Shown: in pieces, positions 25,906 to 35,459 of the stretch | How positions within the stretch are numbered: position 1 is the first letter of the stretch | Layout of the letters: every line of letters starts with the position of its first letter | NCBI GenBank assembly: GCA_013297875.1 | Contig: JAAFIW010000031.1 | Location: 1-46,344 of the forward strand | DNA length: 46,344 nt | Direction of reading: 5' to 3' | Source of the DNA: Comamonadaceae bacterium | Lineage (GTDB): Bacteria; Pseudomonadota; Gammaproteobacteria; Burkholderiales; Burkholderiaceae_C | Notes under the pieces: generated by a model | What the model was told of the DNA's origin: nothing | Seen by the model: only the letters and a program-made list of their open reading frames with translations | The model's database searches: none | Translations under genes and position numbers: made by a program

Positions 25906-28900
25906 ATGTTTATCCACCTGCGCCTGCACACCGAATTTTCTGTCGTTGATGGGGTTAACCGCATCGACGATGTCGTCAAAGCCGCCAAGGCTGACAGCCA
26001 GCCGGCGCTGGCCATTACCGACCTGAACAACCTGTTCGGCGCCATCAAGTTTTACAAGGCCGCGCGCGGCGCGGGCATCAAGCCGCTGATTGGGGCGGAG
26101 CTGGTGCTGCAAGGGCTGGGCACCGACCCCAACGCCACCACGCGGCTGCAAGTGCTGGTGCAAAACAACCAGGGTTATCTGAACCTGTGCGAGCTGCTGT
26201 CGCGCGGCTGGACTCAGAACGCACACAAGGCGCAGGCGGTGTGCAAGCTGGCCTGGCTGCAGGACTTGAATGAGGGCTTGATTGCGCTGTCTGGCGCACA
26301 GGCGGGCCCGCTGGGGCAGGCGTTGCTGCAAGGTGATGTGCAGCGCGCGGGTGATGTGGCGCTGCAACTGGCCACGCTGTTCCCGCACCGCTTTTACATC
26401 GAACTACAGCGCGCCGGCCGGGCCGACGATGAAGCGCATGTAGCCGCCGCCGTGCAACTGGCCGCCCGCCTGAAGCTGCCCGTGGTGGCCACGCACCCGG
26501 TGCAGTTCACGGCACCTGACGACTACGAGAGCCACGAGGCACGCGTGTGCATCTCGGAAGGCGAAATTCTGGGCAACCCGCGGCGGGTGCGCAAGTTCAC
26601 CCGCGAGCAATATTTCAAAACCAGCGCGCAGATGCAGGAATTGTTTGCCGATGTGCCCTCGGCCCTTGCCAACACCGTGGAAATCGCCAAGCGCTGCAAC
26701 CTGACCCTGAGCCTGGGCAAGCCGCAATTGCCCAACTACCCCACGCCGGTGGTCGATGGCCAGCCGCTGCCGGTAGACGCCTATTTCCGCCAGGCCTCGC
26801 ACGACGGCCTGGCCCAGCGCATGGCCCAGCTCTACCCCGACGCAGCGGTGCGCGAGGCACAAATGCCTGCCTACGCGGAGCGGCTGGAATTCGAGATCAA
26901 CACGATCGTGAAGATGGGTTTCCCTGGCTACTTTTTGATCGTGGGCGACTTCATCAACTGGGCCAAAAACAATGGCTGCCCGGTGGGCCCGGGCCGTGGC
27001 TCGGGCGCGGGCTCGCTGGTGGCCTACGCGCTGAAGATCACCGATCTGGATCCGCTGCAATACAAGCTGCTGTTCGAGCGCTTTTTGAACCCTGAGCGCG
27101 TCTCGATGCCCGACTTCGACATCGACTTCTGCCAGGGCAACCGCGACCGGGTGATTGACTACGTGAAGGCCAAGTACGGCAAAGACGCCGTGGGCCAGAT
27201 CGCCACCTTTGGCACCATGGCCGCCCGCGCCGCCATTCGCGACGTGGGCCGTGTGCTGGACATGAGCTACACCTTTTGCGACGGCCTCTCCAAGCTCATC
27301 CCCAACAAGCCTGGCGCCTCCGTCACCCTGCAGTACCAGCCCGCCGACTACAACGCGGACAAAGACAAAACCATCTACGCACCCAACGCCGAGCCCGTGC
27401 TGGCCGAGCGCGAGCGCAAGGAAGAAGACGTCAAAACCCTGCTGGAGCTGGCCCGCAAGCTGGAGGGCCTGACGCGCAACGTGGGCATGCACGCAGGGGG
27501 TGTGTTGATTGCGCCGGGCAAGCTCACCGACTTTTGCCCGCTGTACCAGCAGCCCGGCAGCGACTCGGCCGTCAGCCAGTACGACAAAGACGACGTGGAA
27601 GCCGCGGGCCTGGTGAAGTTTGACTTTTTGGGCCTGGCCACGCTCACCATCCTGGAGCAGGCCAAAGACTTCATCGTGGCCCGCCACCCGGCGCAAAAAG
27701 ACTTTACGTTTGAAGCGGTGGCGCTGGATGACGCGGCCACCTACAAACTGTTTGCCGACGGCCTGACCGAGGCCGTGTTCCAGTTTGAAAGCCGCGGCAT
27801 GCAGGGCATGCTGAAAGACGCCAAACCCACCCGGCTGGAAGATCTGATTGCGCTGAACGCGTTGTACCGCCCCGGCCCGATGGACCTGATTCCCAGCTTT
27901 GTGGCGCGCAAGCATGGCCGCGAAGAAGTGGAGTACCCACACCCGCTGGTGGCCGACATGCTGAGTGAGACCTACGGCATCATGGTCTACCAGGAGCAGG
28001 TGATGCTCACCGCACAGATTCTGGGCGGCTACTCACTGGGCGGTGCTGATTTGCTGCGCCGGGCCATGGGCAAAAAGAAGGCCGAAGAAATGGCCGAGCA
28101 CCGCGCGATTTTTCGCGACGGTGCCGCCAAAAACGGCATTGAAGAGCTCAAGGCCAACGAGATTTTTGACCTGATGGAAAAGTTTGCGGGCTACGGCTTC
28201 AACAAGTCGCACGCTGCCGCGTACTCGCTGCTGGCCTATCACACCGGCTGGCTCAAGCGCCACTACACCGCCGAATTTTTCTGCGCCAACATGACGGTGG
28301 AGATGGACAACACCGACAAGCTCAAGGTGCTGTTTGAAGATGCGGTGAAAAACTTTGGCATGGGCTTCGAGCCACCCGATGTGAACCGGGGCCACTACCG
28401 TTTTGAGCCCATCAGTGACACGTCCATCCGCTACGGCCTGGGGGCGGTGAAGGGCACGGGCGAGCAGGCGGTGGAGGCCATCGTGGCGGCGCGCAACGCA
28501 GGGGGCCCGTTCAAAAGCCTGTTTGATTTTTGTGTGCGCGTGGAGCGCACCAAGATCAACAAGCGCACGGTCGATGCCCTCATCAAAGCCGGTGCGTTTG
28601 ACAACCTGCAGCGCAACCGCGCCGCCCTGTCAGCCGCCGTGGACCAGGCCTTCGACTTTGCCGCCGCCTGCCAGGCCGCCAGCGAGGCCGGGCAGGTGGA
28701 TATGTTTGGTGTGGCGTCTGACGACGCAGCGGTGGGGCAGATCGAGGAACCCGCCTTGCCGGATGTGGTGCCCTGGGGCGTGAAAGAGCGCCTGAGCCTG
28801 GAGAAAACCGCGATTGGCTTTTACCTGTCGGGCCACTTGTTCGACGAATCTGCCCTTGAGATTCGCAAGTTTGTGCGCCGTGAAGTGGGCGAGTTGATCG

Positions 28901-29442
28901 ACACACGCGAGCCGCAGCTGCTGGCCGGCATCGTGAGCGACTTTCGCGTCATCAACGGCCAGCGCGGCAAGCTGGCGCTGTTCAAGCTGGACGACAAAAG
29001 CGGCGTGATTGAAGCCACGGCCGATGAAGCCTTGATCAACGCCAACCGCAACTTGCTGAAAGACGACGAGCTGGTCATCGTGATGGGCAAGCTGCAACCC
29101 GACCGCTTCTCGGGCGGCTTTCGCTTGGCCATCAATCAGGTGTGGGATCTGGCGGCGGCGCGCTGCCGTTTCGGCAAGTTTTTACGCGTGGCTGTGAATG
29201 GTCAATCCCCCGACATCGCCCGCCTGGTGCGCGAATTTCCGCCGAAAAAAGAAGTGACAGACCAGGGTGATTTGCTGCGCGGCCTGGGCGTGCGCTTGCA
29301 CGTCAAACGTGTGGCCGATTTCGGGCCGGTGGCCGCTGAAGTGGTGCTGGATGAACGGGCCAAGTTTTTCCCCAGCGATGCGGCCCTGGCCAGTTGGATG
29401 GCGCAGGCGGATGGGGGTCGGGTGGCGGTGGTGTATGAGTGA
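25906..29442 (+). CDS. dnaE: DNA polymerase III alpha subunit (DnaE1)
   Basis: This is the replicative polymerase subunit, 1178 residues and full length. An N-terminal PHP domain starts FIHLRLHTEFSVVDG. The palm has the catalytic pair Asp403/Asp405 in MPDFDIDFCQGNR, preceded by the GPGRGSGAGSLVAYAL motif. The fingers include YGFNKSHAAAYSLLAYHTGWL, and the C-terminal OB fold carries LLAGIVSDFRVINGQRGKLALFKLDD. It stands alone here, with the nuclease-like pseudogene divergent upstream and a dispersed repeat 17 bases after its stop. Confidence 0.97.
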   Translation: MFIHLRLHTEFSVVDGVNRIDDVVKAAKADSQPALAITDLNNLFGAIKFYKAARGAGIKPLIGAELVLQGLGTDPNATTRLQVLVQNNQGYLNLCELLSRGWTQNAHKAQAVCKLAWLQDLNEGLIALSGAQAGPLGQALLQGDVQRAGDVALQLATLFPHRFYIELQRAGRADDEAHVAAAVQLAARLKLPVVATHPVQFTAPDDYESHEARVCISEGEILGNPRRVRKFTREQYFKTSAQMQELFADVPSALANTVEIAKRCNLTLSLGKPQLPNYPTPVVDGQPLPVDAYFRQASHDGLAQRMAQLYPDAAVREAQMPAYAERLEFEINTIVKMGFPGYFLIVGDFINWAKNNGCPVGPGRGSGAGSLVAYALKITDLDPLQYKLLFERFLNPERVSMPDFDIDFCQGNRDRVIDYVKAKYGKDAVGQIATFGTMAARAAIRDVGRVLDMSYTFCDGLSKLIPNKPGASVTLQYQPADYNADKDKTIYAPNAEPVLAERERKEEDVKTLLELARKLEGLTRNVGMHAGGVLIAPGKLTDFCPLYQQPGSDSAVSQYDKDDVEAAGLVKFDFLGLATLTILEQAKDFIVARHPAQKDFTFEAVALDDAATYKLFADGLTEAVFQFESRGMQGMLKDAKPTRLEDLIALNALYRPGPMDLIPSFVARKHGREEVEYPHPLVADMLSETYGIMVYQEQVMLTAQILGGYSLGGADLLRRAMGKKKAEEMAEHRAIFRDGAAKNGIEELKANEIFDLMEKFAGYGFNKSHAAAYSLLAYHTGWLKRHYTAEFFCANMTVEMDNTDKLKVLFEDAVKNFGMGFEPPDVNRGHYRFEPISDTSIRYGLGAVKGTGEQAVEAIVAARNAGGPFKSLFDFCVRVERTKINKRTVDALIKAGAFDNLQRNRAALSAAVDQAFDFAAACQAASEAGQVDMFGVASDDAAVGQIEEPALPDVVPWGVKERLSLEKTAIGFYLSGHLFDESALEIRKFVRREVGELIDTREPQLLAGIVSDFRVINGQRGKLALFKLDDKSGVIEATADEALINANRNLLKDDELVIVMGKLQPDRFSGGFRLAINQVWDLAAARCRFGKFLRVAVNGQSPDIARLVREFPPKKEVTDQGDLLRGLGVRLHVKRVADFGPVAAEVVLDERAKFFPSDAALASWMAQADGGRVAVVYE

Positions 29443-29459
29443 GCGTGAGACGCAACAAC

Positions 29460-29527
29460 GCCACTTTTCAAGCCAAAACTGCCAGCAGCCCAGGTAAATA
29501 CTGCTCAAACAGCTATCAAAAGAATAG
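29460..29527 (+). repeat. Dispersed repeat, copy h (extended form)
   Basis: It contains GCCACTTTTCAAGCCAAAAC, then CAGCAGCCCAGGTAAATACT and GCTCAAACAGCTAT. The same extended form, nearly identical over about 65 bases, recurs inverted at 46151-46220. Confidence 0.88.
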
Positions 29528-29553
29528 CGACCGTTACAACCTGATGCCCTGCA

Positions 29554-30195
29554 CTATCCCCGCCGGAACCAGAAAAACAGCCCCAGAAACACCACGCCCA
29601 CCAAAAGCGGCGTCCAGGCAAACAGCTGGCTGACGAACGACGATTTGCCCAGGCCCGACCACACCTCGATTTTCACGCTGTCCATGCGCACATTGGTGGC
29701 CATCTGCAGGCCCAGGCTGGGGAGCAATTTGCGGTCTTCCTTGAAGCTCAAGGGGGCAGATGCGCCGACGAGGTTGACGCGTTCACCGGCTTTCACGTTG
29801 TCGCGGCTCAGGCCGGTCATCAAGGTGCTGCGGGTGACGCCGTCTTCTAAGACCCAGCCGGGCTGCCACCGGGTCAGCACATTGCCATCGGCGATGGCGA
29901 TGCCGCTGACCTTGACCACCAGGGTGTAGGGGTTGCCTTTGGTGGGCGCGCTGAATTCGCTGCCATTCCAGTCTTTCAAGGAATCAAACAAACCGCTGGG
30001 CGTACCGGGTTTGACGGCGGCTGCCGCATTGTTGAACTCGGCCACGGTCTGTACCGGTAGCTCTGAGCTGAGCAACAGCTCTTTGCCGTAAACCGTGGGT
30101 TTGTCGGCGGCCTGCGCGATTGGCAAAGCCAGCAGGCAGAGCAGGCCCAGAAATGTGGCCAACAGGCCTGCATACCGCGTGTTGAACAAAGCCAT
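29554..30195 (-). CDS. Conserved hypothetical protein, signal peptide plus C-terminal membrane anchor
   Basis: The family is not recognised. The 213-residue product has a signal peptide (LLATFLGLLCLLALPIAQAA), a soluble region of about 150 residues with beta-rich text such as YTLVVKVSGIAIADGNVLTRWQPGWVLEDG, and a C-terminal helix WTPLLVGVVFLGLFFWF followed by basic RRG. It is therefore probably anchored in the inner membrane with a periplasmic domain. GGAGGG lies 7 bases upstream. It follows the MFS gene by 33 bases on the same strand and may be cotranscribed with it. Confidence 0.8.
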   Translation of the reverse strand: MALFNTRYAGLLATFLGLLCLLALPIAQAADKPTVYGKELLLSSELPVQTVAEFNNAAAAVKPGTPSGLFDSLKDWNGSEFSAPTKGNPYTLVVKVSGIAIADGNVLTRWQPGWVLEDGVTRSTLMTGLSRDNVKAGERVNLVGASAPLSFKEDRKLLPSLGLQMATNVRMDSVKIEVWSGLGKSSFVSQLFAWTPLLVGVVFLGLFFWFRRG

Positions 30196-30228
30196 GTATC
30201 CCTCCAGAAGTGTGTGTGGTCGTAAAGT

Positions 30229-31374
30229 TTATTTGGAAGCTGCGGGTGTTTTTGCGTCCCACCACAGCGTGGCCAAGGCCGCCAGGCCAAATGGCACACC
30301 CACCCAGGCCAGGTGCGTAAACCCCAGGCTGCTGATGAAGCTGCCGCTGATGGCCGCGCCCAATGCCGTGCCCAGGTACAACATGGAGCCGTTCAGGCTG
30401 AGCAGCAGGGGTGCCTGCTGGGGCGCGATACTGGCCAGGCGGCTTTGTTGCGGGGCCATCATGCCAAAGCCCGCTACTCCCCACACCACAAACACCACCA
30501 CGCACAGCCCGTAGCTGCCCGCCGTCAGCGGCACCAGCACCATGGTGGTGATCAGCACGGCCAGTTGCACCCGCAAAGTGGCTAGCGGCCCAAACTTGTC
30601 GGCCGCCCAGCCGCCCACAAACGTGCCCACCACGCCCGACAGGCCAAACAGCAGCAGCGTGAAAGACAACTGCCCCGTCGACATTGGGTTCAGCGCCTGC
30701 AACACCGGCCCGGCAAATGAAAACACGCTGAAGATGGCGATGAAATAGAGCAGGGTGCGCAGCCACACCCGCTGCACCGGCGCCCGCTTGGCGACCTCAG
30801 CCAGGCCGGCAAAGCTGGCACCGGGCGCGTTGATCTGGGCGGGCAGCAGTAGCGTGAGCATGATCAGCGCCAACACGCTGAACCCCGCCACCAGCCAGAT
30901 CGGCGCATGCCAGCCGTAGGCAAACCCCAGCCAGGTGCCCAGCGGCAGACCGATGGCATAGCTCAGGCCTATGCCCAGAAAGCTGATGGCCAGCGCCCGT
31001 GCCCGCTTGGCCGGCTCCACCATGGCCACCACCACACCCGAGGCCAGCGCCGAAAACATGCTGCCCACGCCCATCAGCACCCGCCCGCCCAGAAGCGTGA
31101 GCAAGTTGGGCGACAGCGCGCAAGCCACATTGCCCAGCACAAACAGCAGCAGCGCCAGCTGAATCGCCCGCTTGCGCGGCCACTTGCCCGTGGCCACGAT
31201 GGCCAGCGGCGCGAGAAACGCAGAGGCCACGGCATAAGCCGTCATCGCCTGCCCCGAAGCCGCCACGCTGATGCCCAGCGCCTGGCTCATGGGGTGGAGA
31301 ATGCCGGTGAGCACGAACGCGCCCGTGCCAATGACCAGATTGGTCAGCATGAAAAGGTAGAGGATGGGCGGCAT
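30229..31374 (-). CDS. MFS transporter, drug/sugar efflux (AraJ/YdhP-like)
   Basis: The 381-residue product has 12 predicted membrane segments. The DHA1-type motif A region is around ATGKWPRKRAIQLALLL, and motif C-like glycines are in ISFLGIGLSYAIGLPLGTWLG; a cytoplasmic loop divides the two halves (PGASFAGLAEVAKRAPVQRV). ATG 31374 (MPPILYLFMLTN) is chosen as it begins at the first helix; the longer frame is read into intergenic DNA. The substrate is unknown. Confidence 0.88.
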   Translation of the reverse strand: MPPILYLFMLTNLVIGTGAFVLTGILHPMSQALGISVAASGQAMTAYAVASAFLAPLAIVATGKWPRKRAIQLALLLFVLGNVACALSPNLLTLLGGRVLMGVGSMFSALASGVVVAMVEPAKRARALAISFLGIGLSYAIGLPLGTWLGFAYGWHAPIWLVAGFSVLALIMLTLLLPAQINAPGASFAGLAEVAKRAPVQRVWLRTLLYFIAIFSVFSFAGPVLQALNPMSTGQLSFTLLLFGLSGVVGTFVGGWAADKFGPLATLRVQLAVLITTMVLVPLTAGSYGLCVVVFVVWGVAGFGMMAPQQSRLASIAPQQAPLLLSLNGSMLYLGTALGAAISGSFISSLGFTHLAWVGVPFGLAALATLWWDAKTPAASK

Positions 31375-31460
31375 TTTGGAGGTCAGGTGCAGATGGAATG
31401 TGCTGAGGAAGCTACAAAAACAATAGCAAATAAAGAAAGCCCGAGCGCAAAAATGGCCCA

Positions 31461-31495
31461 AAAAAAACCGGTAGCGTCCAAGAGACGCTACCGGT
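31461..31495 (-). terminator. Rho-independent terminator after tRNA-Ser
   Basis: A perfect 12-bp stem (31467-31478 and 31484-31495, ACCGGTAGCGTC / GACGCTACCGGT) with a 5-base loop; on the - strand it is followed by eight U. It stands 9 bases after the tRNA 3' end. Confidence 0.93.
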
Positions 31496-31503
31496 CGGGT
31501 ATC

Positions 31504-31593
31504 TGGCGGAGAAGGCGGGATTCGAACCCGCGGAGGGTTTTACCCCTCGCACGCTTTCCAGGCGTGTGACTTAAACCGCTCATCCACCTCTCC
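31504..31593 (-). tRNA. tRNA-Ser (anticodon GGA)
   Basis: Read on the - strand, the acceptor arm GGAGAGG pairs with CTTCTCC, with the discriminator G and CCA encoded. The anticodon stem CACGC/GCGTG encloses loop CTGGAAA, giving anticodon GGA (serine codons UCC/UCU). The long variable arm and GGTTCGAATCC T-arm confirm the serine type. Length is 90 bases with CCA. Confidence 0.96.
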
Positions 31594-31635
31594 AGACAGA
31601 CTCATATTCTAACCGTGCTGGGGGCTTGTTGTCGT

Positions 31636-32550
31636 TCAGGGCGTTTTGGTCGACTGCACCATTTTCATAGCCGAGGCAATCAGTGCGCTGACCTGGCTCA
31701 TGTCGCTGGGCACGATCAAGGTGGTTTTTGAATCAGCAGCCACCTTGCCGTAGGCCTCTACGGCTTTTTCGGCCACCTTTAACTGCACAGCGCGCTCGCC
31801 GCCGGGCCGTTCGATGGCCTGTGCGACGTAGGCAATGGCTTTGGCAGTGGCTTCGGCCACGGTGGTAATAGCGGCGGCTTCACCTTCGGCGCTGTTGATG
31901 GCGGCCTGCTTTTCGCCTTCCGAGCGGGCAATAAACGCTTCGCGCTCGCCGGTGGCGATATTGATCTGCTCCTGTCTGCGCCCTTCAGACGCGGCAATCA
32001 GCGCGCGCTTCTCGCGCTCGGCGGTGATTTGCGACTGCATGGCATGCAAAATTTCTTTGGGCGGCGTCAAATCCTTGATTTCGTAGCGCAGCACCTTGAC
32101 GCCCCAGTTCAAGGCAGCCTCATCAATGGCCTGCACCACTTGCGCATTGATGATGCCGCGCTCCTCAAAGGTCTTGTCCAGCTCCAGCTTGCCAATCACG
32201 CTGCGCAGCGAGGTTTGCGCCAGCTGCGAAATGGCCATGATGTAGTTGGACGAGCCGTAGCTGGCACGCATCGGGTCGGTCACTTGAAAGTACAAGATGC
32301 CATCGACCTGCAACTGCGTGTTGTCGCGCGTGATACAGACCTGGCTGGGCACGTCCAGCGGAATTTCTTTGAGGCTGTGTTTGTAGGCCACTTTGTCGAT
32401 GAAGGGCACCAAAAAATTCAAGCCCGGTGCCAGCGTGGCGTTGTACTTGCCCAGGCGCTCGACCACCCAGGCGTTTTGCTGGGGCACGACCTTGATCGCA
32501 CGAATGACAAAGATCGCAATGACGACGAATAAAACGAGTGCAACTTCCAT
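31636..32550 (-). CDS. qmcA: SPFH/band 7 membrane protein (QmcA-like)
   Basis: A 304-residue stomatin/prohibitin-type protein. One N-terminal membrane helix (VALVLFVVIAIFVIRAI) precedes the SPFH domain (VVPQQNAWVVERLGKYNATL, PGLNFLVPFIDKV). A long Ala/Glu-rich coiled coil (about 170-245) and a C-terminal IVPSDMSQVSALIASAM follow. Such proteins form membrane microdomain assemblies and modulate FtsH-type proteases. The paired NfeD gene lies just upstream, as is usual, with a 23-base gap and an AGGAG ribosome site. Confidence 0.93.
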   Translation of the reverse strand: MEVALVLFVVIAIFVIRAIKVVPQQNAWVVERLGKYNATLAPGLNFLVPFIDKVAYKHSLKEIPLDVPSQVCITRDNTQLQVDGILYFQVTDPMRASYGSSNYIMAISQLAQTSLRSVIGKLELDKTFEERGIINAQVVQAIDEAALNWGVKVLRYEIKDLTPPKEILHAMQSQITAEREKRALIAASEGRRQEQINIATGEREAFIARSEGEKQAAINSAEGEAAAITTVAEATAKAIAYVAQAIERPGGERAVQLKVAEKAVEAYGKVAADSKTTLIVPSDMSQVSALIASAMKMVQSTKTP

Positions 32551-32573
32551 GCAGTTCTCCTGAGGTTAAAAAA

Positions 32574-33029
32574 CTAGGCGTTGGTGCTGGGCATGCCCGC
32601 GCCAGCAAGGGGTTCAACCACCAGTCGGTTGCCATCCAGCTCACAAACACGATGCGCGCCGGGTGCCGTTATTGCATAGCCATTGGCAGCCACCACGGCC
32701 CAGTTGGCACCCCGGTACTGCACATTGGCGGTGCGGTCGGCGTTCCAGGTGGCCACTTGCACGGTCTCGCCAATGTCCAGGTTGATGTTGCGGTTGGCCT
32801 CGGTGTCGCCGCGCGACGGTTTGCCCCGAATGAGGTGCAGGGTGATGCAGGCGGCACCGCCCACCACAGCCGCCACCGCGACCTGCACCACCAGCGATGC
32901 ACCCACATGCGCTGCAATGGCCGCAGCCGACAGGCCCACCGCCAGCATCAGCAAATAGAAGGTGCCCGTCACCATCTCAACGGCGACCGCTACACCCGCT
33001 AAAACCCACCACACGGTTGAATCTGACAT
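32574..33029 (-). CDS. NfeD-like membrane protein (short form)
   Basis: The 151-residue partner of QmcA-type SPFH proteins. Two or three membrane helices occupy residues 5-70 (VWWVLAGVAVAVEMVTGTFY, LLMLAVGLSAAAIAAHVG). They are followed by a C-terminal OB fold with GETVQVATWNADRTANVQYRG and a final VCELDGNRLVVEPL. ATG 33029 has GGAGG 8 bases upstream. It is the first gene of the nfeD-qmcA operon and lacks the ClpP-like protease domain of long NfeD. Confidence 0.88.
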   Translation of the reverse strand: MSDSTVWWVLAGVAVAVEMVTGTFYLLMLAVGLSAAAIAAHVGASLVVQVAVAAVVGGAACITLHLIRGKPSRGDTEANRNINLDIGETVQVATWNADRTANVQYRGANWAVVAANGYAITAPGAHRVCELDGNRLVVEPLAGAGMPSTNA

Positions 33030-33163
33030 AGAGCGCCTCCGGTTGTTGTTGATACGCATCTTATTCTGGGCGAAATACAGGTTTACGCAAAGGCCTTGCC
33101 ACACGATGTCCTTACACTGCGGCCTGTTTGACACCACCGCTGCGCCACGCAAGAAAGATCGGC

Positions 33164-35449
33164 ATGAAATTCCGTTTCCCCATTGTCATCATCGACGAAG
33201 ACTTCCGCTCTGAAAACACCTCCGGTCTGGGCATTCGCGCCTTGGCCCAGGCCATTGAAACCGAGGGTTTTGAGGTGCTGGGTGTGACCAGTTATGGCGA
33301 CCTGTCGCAGTTTGCGCAGCAGCAGTCACGGGCCAGCGCGTTTATTTTGTCGATTGACGATGAAGAGTTCACCCCCGGCCCGGATTTGGACCCGGCGGTG
33401 CTCAACCTGCGCAGCTTCATCGACGAAGTGCGCCGCAAAAACCTGGACGTGCCGATTTATGTGTATGGCGAGACCAAAACCTCGCGCCACATGCCCAACG
33501 ACATCCTGCGTGAGCTGCACGGCTTCATTCACATGTTTGAAGACACGCCCGAGTTTGTGGCGCGCCACATTATTCGCGAGGCCAAAAGCTACCTGGAAGG
33601 CGTGCAGCCGCCGTTTTTCAAGGCCCTGCTCGACTATGCGGAAGACGGCTCGTATTCGTGGCACTGCCCGGGCCACAGCGGTGGCGTGGCGTTTTTAAAG
33701 AGCCCGGTGGGCCAGATGTTTCACCAGTTTTTTGGCGAAAACATGCTGCGCGCCGACGTGTGCAATGCGGTGGAAGAGCTGGGCCAGTTGCTAGACCACA
33801 CCGGCCCGATTGCGGCCAGCGAGCGCAATGCGGCGCGCATTTTTAACGCCGATCATTGTTTCTTCGTGACCAACGGCACCAGCACCAGCAACAAGATGGT
33901 GTGGCACCACAGCGTGGCTCCGGGCGACGTGGTGGTGGTCGACCGCAACTGCCACAAGTCCATCCTGCACAGCATCATCATGACCGGCGCCATTCCCGTG
34001 TTCATGAAGCCCACGCGCAACCACTACGGCATCATTGGCCCCATTCCCAAAAGCGAGTTTGAGCCGTCGGCCATACAGGCCAAAATCAAGGCCAACCCGC
34101 TGCTCAAAGGCGTTGACCACAAGAAAGTCAAGCCGCGTGTGATGACGCTCACACAGTCCACCTACGACGGGGTGATCTACAACACCGAAACCATCAAAGA
34201 CATGCTCGATGGCTACGTAGATACCCTGCACTTTGACGAAGCCTGGCTGCCCCACGCAGCCTTTCACCCGTTTTACGGCTCCTACCACGCCATGGGTAAA
34301 AAGCGTGTGCGACCCAAAGAGGCGCTGGTGTTTTCCACCCAGTCCACCCACAAGCTGTTGGCCGGCATCAGCCAGGCCAGCCATGTGCTGGTGCAAGACT
34401 CGCAAAACCGCAAACTGGACCGGCATCTGTTCAACGAGGCGTATCTGATGCACACCTCCACCAGCCCGCAGTACAGCATCATTGCCAGCTGCGATGTGGC
34501 CGCCGCCATGATGGAGCCACCCGGCGGCACCGCGCTGGTGGAAGAGAGCATTCTGGAAGCGCTGGACTTTCGCCGCGCCATGCGCAAGGTCGATGAGGAA
34601 TACGGCAAAGACTGGTGGTTCAAGGTCTGGGGGCCGGACAAGCTGGTGGAAGAAGGCATAGGCCGCCAGGCTGACTGGCACATGTTGGGCGAAGGCAAGT
34701 CAGGCAAGCAAAATTCAGCCCGAAACTGGCACGGCTTTGGCAACCTCGCAGACGGTTTCAATATGCTGGATCCCATCAAATCCACCATCGTGACCCCGGG
34801 CATGGACTTGAATGGCAGGTTTGCAAAGACGGGTGTACCCGCCAGCATCGTGAGCAAGTTTTTGGCCGAGCACGGCGTGATCATTGAAAAAACCGGCCTC
34901 TACAGCTTCTTTGTGATGTTCACCATCGGCATCACCAAAGGTCGCTGGAACACCTTGCTCACCGCCCTGCAGCAGTTCAAAGACGATTACGACAAAAACC
35001 AGCCCATGTGGCGCATCCTGCCGGAGTTTTGCCAGCAATACCCGCGCTACGAAAAAATGGGCCTGGCCGACCTGTGCCAGCACCTGCACAGCCTTTACGC
35101 CAAGTACGACATTGCCCGCCTGACCACCGAGATGTACTTGAGCGACCTGACCCCCGCGATGAAGCCCAGCGACGCTTTCGCCCACATCGCCCACCGCAAG
35201 ACCGAGCGCGTGGAAATCGACCAACTGGAAGGCCGCATCACCACCAGCCTGGTCACGCCGTACCCACCGGGAATTCCCTTGCTGATTCCGGGCGAAGTGT
35301 TCAACAAGAAAATCGTGGACTACCTGAAGTTCTCACGCGAATTCAACGCGCTTTGCCCGGGTTTTGAGACGGACATTCATGGGCTGGTAGAAGTGGAAGA
35401 TGCGGACGGCAAACCGCGCTACTTTGCCGACTGTGTGAAGCTGGATTAG
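33164..35449 (+). CDS. PLP-dependent arginine/lysine/ornithine decarboxylase
   Basis: A 761-residue fold-type I decarboxylase of the biodegradative AdiA/CadA/SpeC class. It has an N-terminal receiver-like wing (about 1-130, IVIIDEDFRSENTSGLG), then the PLP domain with WHCPGHSGGVAFLKSPVG, FVTNGTSTSNKMVWHH and DEAWLPHAAFHPFYG. The cofactor Lys is in QSTHKLLAGISQASH (about residue 397), and a C-terminal domain follows. The exact substrate (arginine, lysine or ornithine) cannot be set from the motif alone. ATG 33164 (MKFRFPIVII) is the family-like start. It is divergent from nfeD. Confidence 0.92.
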   Translation: MKFRFPIVIIDEDFRSENTSGLGIRALAQAIETEGFEVLGVTSYGDLSQFAQQQSRASAFILSIDDEEFTPGPDLDPAVLNLRSFIDEVRRKNLDVPIYVYGETKTSRHMPNDILRELHGFIHMFEDTPEFVARHIIREAKSYLEGVQPPFFKALLDYAEDGSYSWHCPGHSGGVAFLKSPVGQMFHQFFGENMLRADVCNAVEELGQLLDHTGPIAASERNAARIFNADHCFFVTNGTSTSNKMVWHHSVAPGDVVVVDRNCHKSILHSIIMTGAIPVFMKPTRNHYGIIGPIPKSEFEPSAIQAKIKANPLLKGVDHKKVKPRVMTLTQSTYDGVIYNTETIKDMLDGYVDTLHFDEAWLPHAAFHPFYGSYHAMGKKRVRPKEALVFSTQSTHKLLAGISQASHVLVQDSQNRKLDRHLFNEAYLMHTSTSPQYSIIASCDVAAAMMEPPGGTALVEESILEALDFRRAMRKVDEEYGKDWWFKVWGPDKLVEEGIGRQADWHMLGEGKSGKQNSARNWHGFGNLADGFNMLDPIKSTIVTPGMDLNGRFAKTGVPASIVSKFLAEHGVIIEKTGLYSFFVMFTIGITKGRWNTLLTALQQFKDDYDKNQPMWRILPEFCQQYPRYEKMGLADLCQHLHSLYAKYDIARLTTEMYLSDLTPAMKPSDAFAHIAHRKTERVEIDQLEGRITTSLVTPYPPGIPLLIPGEVFNKKIVDYLKFSREFNALCPGFETDIHGLVEVEDADGKPRYFADCVKLD

Positions 35450-35459
35450 GCTTTTTTAA

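Noticed and set aside
26404-27942. 512-codon frame on the - strand within dnaE
   Set aside because: It lies wholly inside the dnaE coding region, is rich in His, Gln and Arg and shows no recognisable motif.
33791-34681. - strand frame of 296 codons inside the decarboxylase gene
   Set aside because: Antisense shadow without family features.
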